Below are positions 22,503-33,716 of a stretch of 33,716 nt of DNA, one piece after another. A program made the position numbers and the translations under genes. This DNA comes from Burkholderiales bacterium (lineage in GTDB: Bacteria > Pseudomonadota > Gammaproteobacteria > Burkholderiales > Burkholderiaceae_C), in the NCBI GenBank assembly GCA_003963075.1, contig RXJV01000168.1, positions 1-33,716 of the forward strand, given 5' to 3'. The stretch's first letter is position 1; the number at the start of each line of letters is the position of its first letter. The notes beneath the pieces were generated by a model. That model did no database searches, was not told where the DNA came from, and saw only the letters and a program-made list of their open reading frames with translations.

Positions 22503-22883
22503 ATGCGCCGTTGGTTCACCGCCCTGCTGACCCTGCTCGTCGCCGCACAGCTGTGCTGGGCGGGCATGGCGCTGTGCTGCGTCGGTGAAGTGGCCTCACC
22601 CGGCACACCCGGCACACCCGGCACACCCGGCGCACCCGGCACACCTGGTAAAGCGCCGGCCGTGCTGGTGACCGAGCAAGCCCACGCGGCCCGGGCCGCC
22701 GATGGCCACCCGGTCTGCGAGACGGCGGGCCACTGCCATTGCCACCATGCCGGCGTTGCCACCGGCGCAGCCCCTCTCGCCGCCGATCCCACGCTGCCGC
22801 CCGCGCCCGTCGCCCGGGTCGCGCCGCGCCTGAAGTCCCACATCCCCGCGAGCCTCGATCGCCCCAACTGGCTGCGCGCCTGA
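22503..22883 (+). CDS. CzcI-like small exported metal-binding protein with Thr-Pro-Gly repeat
   Basis: This 126-residue protein heads the efflux operon. It starts MRRWFTALLTLLVAAQLCWAG, a signal peptide very like those of CzcI proteins that precede czcCBA. After it comes a collagen-like run of six Pro-Gly triplets (SPG, TPG x3, APG, TPG at residues 32-49). Next is a Cys/His cluster GHCHCHHAG that could bind metal, and a Pro-rich end. CzcI is thought to modulate czc expression or to bind metal in the periplasm. TAGAAT (22490-22495) lies just upstream and there is no Shine-Dalgarno, so the leader may be very short. An ATG at 22494 is a less likely start. The family assignment rests on position, signal peptide and His content. 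Confidence 0.65.
   Translation: MRRWFTALLTLLVAAQLCWAGMALCCVGEVASPGTPGTPGTPGAPGTPGKAPAVLVTEQAHAARAADGHPVCETAGHCHCHHAGVATGAAPLAADPTLPPAPVARVAPRLKSHIPASLDRPNWLRA
22596..22649 (+). repeat. Six tandem 9-bp units encoding Xaa-Pro-Gly
   Basis: The unit ACACCCGGC is present in three perfect copies (22605-22631), flanked by variant copies TCACCCGGC, GCACCCGGC and ACACCTGGT. The units are exactly in frame, so copy-number change by slippage would lengthen or shorten the collagen-like run without a frameshift. Confidence 0.9.
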
Positions 22884-22981
22884 TCCGGCGCGCCGCGCAG
22901 CCCTGCCTGTGCTGAAGCCGCACCGCTGAGGTGCCGGCCGCGCCGAACCGTTCGTCGTGGTCTCAACTTCTGGAGCGTTCG

Positions 22982-24202
22982 ATGCGAACCCCTCTGGCCT
23001 GGCTGCCCGCGCTGCTCGCGGCGATCCTGCCGGGCACCTCTTTGTCCCTGACCCTGTCCGAGGCCCACGCGCTGGCCCGGGCCCACAACCCCGAACTGGC
23101 CCAGGCCCGGCTCGAACTGCAGGCGCTGCAGGCGGCCGAGCTGCAGGCCGGCGCCCGCCCCAGCCCGGAACTCGGCCTGCTGGTGGAAGACACCCGCGCC
23201 GCCACCCGGTCCACCACGCTGCACTGGGCACAACCGATCGAGCTGGGCGGCAAGCGGGCCGCGCGCCAGGCGGCGGCCGGCCTCGCCCGCGAACAGGCCG
23301 CCGTGGCGCTGGCGGCCCGCGACGCCGACCTCACGGCCGGCGTGACGGCGGCCTTCCACGAGGTGCTCGGCGCGCAGGCCCAGCTCGGCCAGGCCGAGCA
23401 GGCCTCGGCCGTGGCCCGCCGCGTCACGGAGGCGGTCCGGCAGCGGCTGCGGGCCGGCAAGGTGCCGCCGCTCGAAGCGGCCAAGGCCGAGGTGGCCGAG
23501 GCCGGCGCACAGGCCGATCTCGCCGCGGCCCAGGCCGCGCTGCGACTGGCACGCGCCGGCCTCGCCGCGCTCGGCATCCCGCCGGCCGCCGCCGCCACCA
23601 CGGCCGAGGGCGACGCGACGGCGCTGCCGGCCCTGCCGGATGAGCTCCGCCTCGCCGAGGCCCTGCCGGACGCACCGGTGCTGCAGCTGGCGCGGCTGGA
23701 CATCGCGCGCCGCCAGGCCCTCAGCGACGGCGAACGCGCCCGCCGCCTGCCCGACCTGACCGTGACGCTCGGCGCCAAGCGCGATGCCGAGGCCGGCCGC
23801 ACGATGGCGGTCCTGGGCCTGTCCCTGCCCCTGCCACTGGCCGACCGCTACAGCGGCGCGCTGCGCGAGGCCCTGCTGCGCGAGGACCAGGCCCGCGAAG
23901 CCCTGCAGGCCGCGACGCTGAAGCTGCAGCTCGACATCACCCAGGCCAGCACACGGCTGCACCTGAGCCGCGAACAGGCGCGCCAGCTCGCCGATGCCGC
24001 GCTGCCCACCGCGCGCACCGCCTACGAGACCGCGCTGCGCGGCTATGAACTCGGCAAGTTCAGCTTGCTGGACGTGCTGGACGCCCAGCGCACGCTGGCA
24101 CACCTGAGCCGCCAGCAGCTCCAGCACAGCACCGACGCCCAGCGCGCCGCCGCCGATCTCGCGCGCCTGCTCGGCCGCGCCCTCCCCTCGATGGAGCCCT
24201 GA
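22982..24202 (+). CDS. czcC: CzcC-type outer-membrane efflux protein (TolC family)
   Basis: This 406-residue protein is the outer-membrane channel of the tripartite metal efflux pump. A signal peptide (MRTPLAWLPALLAAILPGTSLS) precedes two TolC-type repeats rich in long alpha-helices, starting with LTLSEAHALARAHNPELAQAR and again about residues 215-405. HWAQPIELGGKRAAR and YELGKFSLLDVLDAQRTL are typical of the CzcC/CusC subfamily. TGGAG lies seven bases before the ATG at 22982. It is 98 bp after the CzcI-like gene and 3 bp before czcB. Confidence 0.9.
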   Translation: MRTPLAWLPALLAAILPGTSLSLTLSEAHALARAHNPELAQARLELQALQAAELQAGARPSPELGLLVEDTRAATRSTTLHWAQPIELGGKRAARQAAAGLAREQAAVALAARDADLTAGVTAAFHEVLGAQAQLGQAEQASAVARRVTEAVRQRLRAGKVPPLEAAKAEVAEAGAQADLAAAQAALRLARAGLAALGIPPAAAATTAEGDATALPALPDELRLAEALPDAPVLQLARLDIARRQALSDGERARRLPDLTVTLGAKRDAEAGRTMAVLGLSLPLPLADRYSGALREALLREDQAREALQAATLKLQLDITQASTRLHLSREQARQLADAALPTARTAYETALRGYELGKFSLLDVLDAQRTLAHLSRQQLQHSTDAQRAAADLARLLGRALPSMEP

Positions 24203-24205
24203 ACC

Positions 24206-29077
<4,872 letters not shown>

Positions 29078-29197
29078 CCCGATCTCCTGAGGCGTTGAGG
29101 CGGCGTGCAGGCTAGGCCAGGGCACGCCCGCGCACGACGCCGGCGCGACAGACTGCAGGCCCGCCCGGACAGGCTGCTGCGCGGGCTGACGGCCGGG

Positions 29198-30988
29198 TCA
29201 GCCCGCCTGGCGCTTGGCCACCCAGGCCTGCACCAGCTCCCGCAGCACCGGAAGCGGCACCTGGCCGGCGGTCAGCACGACGCGGTGGAAGCCCTTGATG
29301 TCGAACTTCGCGCCCAACGCCTGCTCGGCCTCGGCCCGCAGCCGGCTGATCTCGATCTGGCCGATCTTGTAGCCCAGGGCCTGGCCGGGCCAGACGATGT
29401 AGCGCTCGACTTCCGCGACCACATCGCTCTCGGCCATCGACGAGTTGTCGAGCATGTAGCGGATGGCCTGCTCGCGCGTCCAGCCCTTGGCGTGCAGGCC
29501 GGTGTCGACCACCAGGCGCATCGCGCGCAGCTGTTGCTCCGACAGGTGGCCGTACCACTGGTAGGGGTCGGTGAACAGTCCCAGCTGCTTGCCGAGGCTC
29601 TCGGCATAGAGGGCCCAGCCTTCGACGTAGGCCGTGTAATGGCTGCCGAAGCGGCGGAAGGCCGGCAGGCTGGTGTCTTCCTGCGCGATGCTGATCTGGA
29701 AATGATGGCCCGGCGAGGCCTCGTGCAGCGACAGGGTCTCCATGACGAAGATCGGCTGGGCCTTCAGGTTGAAGGTGTTGACGTAGAACACGCCGGGCCG
29801 CGAGCCGTCCGACGAGGGGTGCTGATAGGACGCACCGGCGTCGCTTTCCGCGCGGAAGGCCTCGACCTCCTTGACCTGGTAGTCGGCCTTGGGCGCGATG
29901 TCGAAGAGCTTGGGCGTCAGGCCATTGATCTTCTTCTGCAGCTCGCGGTAGCCGTTGAGCAGGTCCTCTGGCCGGGTGAAATAGAACTGGGGGTCGTCCT
30001 GCAGGTGTTTGAAGAAGGCCTTCAGGTCGCCCTGGAAGCCGACCTGCTGGCGCACGCCCTCCATCTCGCCGAGGATGCGGGCCACTTCCTTCAGGCCCAG
30101 TGCATGGATCTCGTCCGGCGTCAGCGCCAGCGTCGTGTTCTGGCGCACCTGATGGGCATACCAGGCGGGGCCATCGGGCAGTTCCGACCAGGCCGTGCTC
30201 GTGCGGGCCCGGGGCGTGTACTCGTCGCGCACAAAGGCCAGCAGCCGGGCGTAGGCGGGCAGCACCCGGCCCGCCAGCAGGCGGCGCAGCGCCGTCGTGA
30301 TGCGGCTGCGGTCGGCCGCCGGCACCGCATCGGGGAAGTTCTTGACCGGGCCCCAGAACAGGCTCTGCTCCGGGTCGCTGACGGCCAGGGCCTGCAGCTG
30401 CGGCACCACCTTGTCCATCACGGCCCGCGGCTGGGTCACGCCGGCTTTCATGCCGGCCCGCATGTTGGCGATGCTGCCGTCGAAGCTGCGCACCGCGGCA
30501 GCCAGGCGCTGGAGCCAGTCGTCGTAGTCCCGCGTCGTGCGGAAGGGCTGGATGGACTCGCCGCTGCCCATCTGGGCCAGAAAGCTCGGCAGGCCGCCCA
30601 TCTGGTTGATCGGCTGCATCCAATCGGGAAAGCGCTCGCCCGCCAGTTCCTGCTCCAAGTCCAGCTTCAGCATGCTGTAGGAGACCTGGTCGCTCGGCTC
30701 GAGCCGGTCCTTGCGGAAACCGGCCAGCTGCTGAAGCTGCCGGCGCGTGTCCTTCTTGGCCTGGGCGCGCCAGGCGGCGGTGGTGGTGTCGACGAAGCGG
30801 GCGTTGTAGCGAGGGTCGCCGAGCGACGTGGCCAGCAGCGGGTCCTGCTTCAGCTTCAGGGCCCACTCGGCATCCAGCCAGCGGTGGAAACGCTGGCTCT
30901 CGGTGGGCGCTGCCACGGCGGGCAGGCTCAGGGCGAGGGAGGCGGCGATCGAGCTGGCGAGCAGGCTGAGGGCGTGGCGGCGTTGCAT
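29198..30988 (-). CDS. DUF885 family exported peptidase-like protein
   Basis: This 596-residue protein starts MQRRHALSLLASSIAASLALSLPAVA; the twin arginine followed by a hydrophobic stretch could be either a Sec or a Tat signal. The body is a DUF885 domain with the metal-site motif HEASPGHH (His422, Glu423, His428), a Zn-peptidase-like signature, and FRRFGSHYTAYVEGWALYAE just after it, typical of the family. Members are predicted metal-dependent hydrolases of the cell envelope, with few tested substrates. The 120-bp gap to the next gene on this strand has no clear terminator. Confidence 0.88.
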   Translation of the reverse strand: MQRRHALSLLASSIAASLALSLPAVAAPTESQRFHRWLDAEWALKLKQDPLLATSLGDPRYNARFVDTTTAAWRAQAKKDTRRQLQQLAGFRKDRLEPSDQVSYSMLKLDLEQELAGERFPDWMQPINQMGGLPSFLAQMGSGESIQPFRTTRDYDDWLQRLAAAVRSFDGSIANMRAGMKAGVTQPRAVMDKVVPQLQALAVSDPEQSLFWGPVKNFPDAVPAADRSRITTALRRLLAGRVLPAYARLLAFVRDEYTPRARTSTAWSELPDGPAWYAHQVRQNTTLALTPDEIHALGLKEVARILGEMEGVRQQVGFQGDLKAFFKHLQDDPQFYFTRPEDLLNGYRELQKKINGLTPKLFDIAPKADYQVKEVEAFRAESDAGASYQHPSSDGSRPGVFYVNTFNLKAQPIFVMETLSLHEASPGHHFQISIAQEDTSLPAFRRFGSHYTAYVEGWALYAESLGKQLGLFTDPYQWYGHLSEQQLRAMRLVVDTGLHAKGWTREQAIRYMLDNSSMAESDVVAEVERYIVWPGQALGYKIGQIEISRLRAEAEQALGAKFDIKGFHRVVLTAGQVPLPVLRELVQAWVAKRQAG

Positions 30989-31057
30989 GGGGTCTCCGGT
31001 GTGAGGCCCGCGATGCTAGCGATGTCCGTGACGATCAGCCAAAGGCCATGCCCTCCC

Positions 31058-31063
31058 TACAAT
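31058..31063 (+). promoter_or_regulatory. Possible -10 element (TACAAT) of mfd
   Basis: TACAAT is one mismatch from the sigma-70 consensus and lies 47 bp before the mfd ATG. No good -35 hexamer is found at 16-18 bp upstream, so the call is tentative. Confidence 0.35.
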
Positions 31064-31071
31064 TTGGGCCG

Positions 31072-31089
31072 GCCCCGCCTTTGCGGGGC
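31072..31089 (+). other. Strong hairpin in the mfd leader
   Basis: GCCCCGC (31072-31078) and GCGGGGC (31083-31089) pair over a CTTT loop. The following bases (TGTTGTCGTTTG) are T-rich but interrupted. It lies just after the TACAAT element, so it would sit at the 5' end of an mfd transcript. It could act as a weak terminator for upstream plus-strand reading or as an mRNA-stabilising structure. Confidence 0.5.
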
Positions 31090-31110
31090 TGTTGTCGTTT
31101 GTAGGCCTCC

Positions 31111-33716
<2,606 letters not shown>

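Noticed and set aside
22596..22649. Tandem repeat considered as a CRISPR-like or regulatory array
   Set aside because: The units are contiguous 9-mers in frame with a coding sequence. There are no spacers, so this is a protein repeat.
31072..31095. The mfd leader hairpin as an intrinsic terminator of the upstream gene
   Set aside because: The upstream gene is on the opposite strand, and the minus-strand reading of the hairpin has no T-run, so it cannot terminate DUF885 transcription as drawn.

Overview
The window is very GC-rich and densely coded, and it looks like chromosomal DNA from a betaproteobacterium of the order Burkholderiales. A genus in the Rubrivivax/Leptothrix/Roseateles neighbourhood would fit, but this is inferred from gene content and style, not from a marker gene. 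The reasons are an EXDD-type RelA, a hydroxybutyrate dehydrogenase (PHB metabolism), OmpR/EnvZ, the IspD/IspF pathway, an RlmN-like paralogue and a CzcICBA-type efflux cluster. No transposase, integrase, phage gene or CRISPR array was seen, and no gap of 300 bases or more lacks a gene.

Left part (1-8413). A tRNA-Val(GAC), cut by one base at the window edge, lies downstream of relA. relA is translationally coupled to an alpha/beta hydrolase. Divergent from these is a D-3-hydroxybutyrate dehydrogenase, which converges on a SIMPL-domain periplasmic protein. Then come the ompR-envZ two-component pair, an orphan periplasmic solute-binding-like protein, and ispF on the minus strand.

Middle part (8451-17018), an accessory surface block on the plus strand. 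It holds a patatin-like type Vd autotransporter, then a compact chaperone-usher-like operon: DUF4402 subunit, a short divergent secreted protein, a second DUF4402 subunit, a PapD-like chaperone, and a 1025-residue usher-like protein with a duplicated N-terminal domain and C-terminal SdrD-B-like modules. The operon is preceded by a good match to a sigma-28 (FliA) promoter. A markedly less GC-rich orphan lipoprotein closes the block. The block separates ispF from ispD, two genes that are neighbours in many bacteria.

Right part (17020-33716). ispD follows a class II aldolase gene on the minus strand. Divergent from them is an RlmN/Cfr-family radical SAM gene. Next is a tight three-gene signalling module: a stand-alone CheY-like receiver, a CheC-like phosphatase and a triple-PAS GGDEF diguanylate cyclase, preceded by a 36-bp imperfect palindrome. 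A heavy-metal RND efflux operon follows (CzcI-like, CzcC, CzcB, CzcA), whose first protein carries a collagen-like Thr-Pro-Gly repeat. The window ends with a small periplasmic protein and a DUF885 peptidase-like protein on the minus strand, and with the first 868 codons of mfd.

The parts most worth study are the fimbria-like operon with its unusual usher and possible flagellar-regulon promoter, and the CheY-CheC-GGDEF module, which would let a dephosphorylation step control c-di-GMP output.
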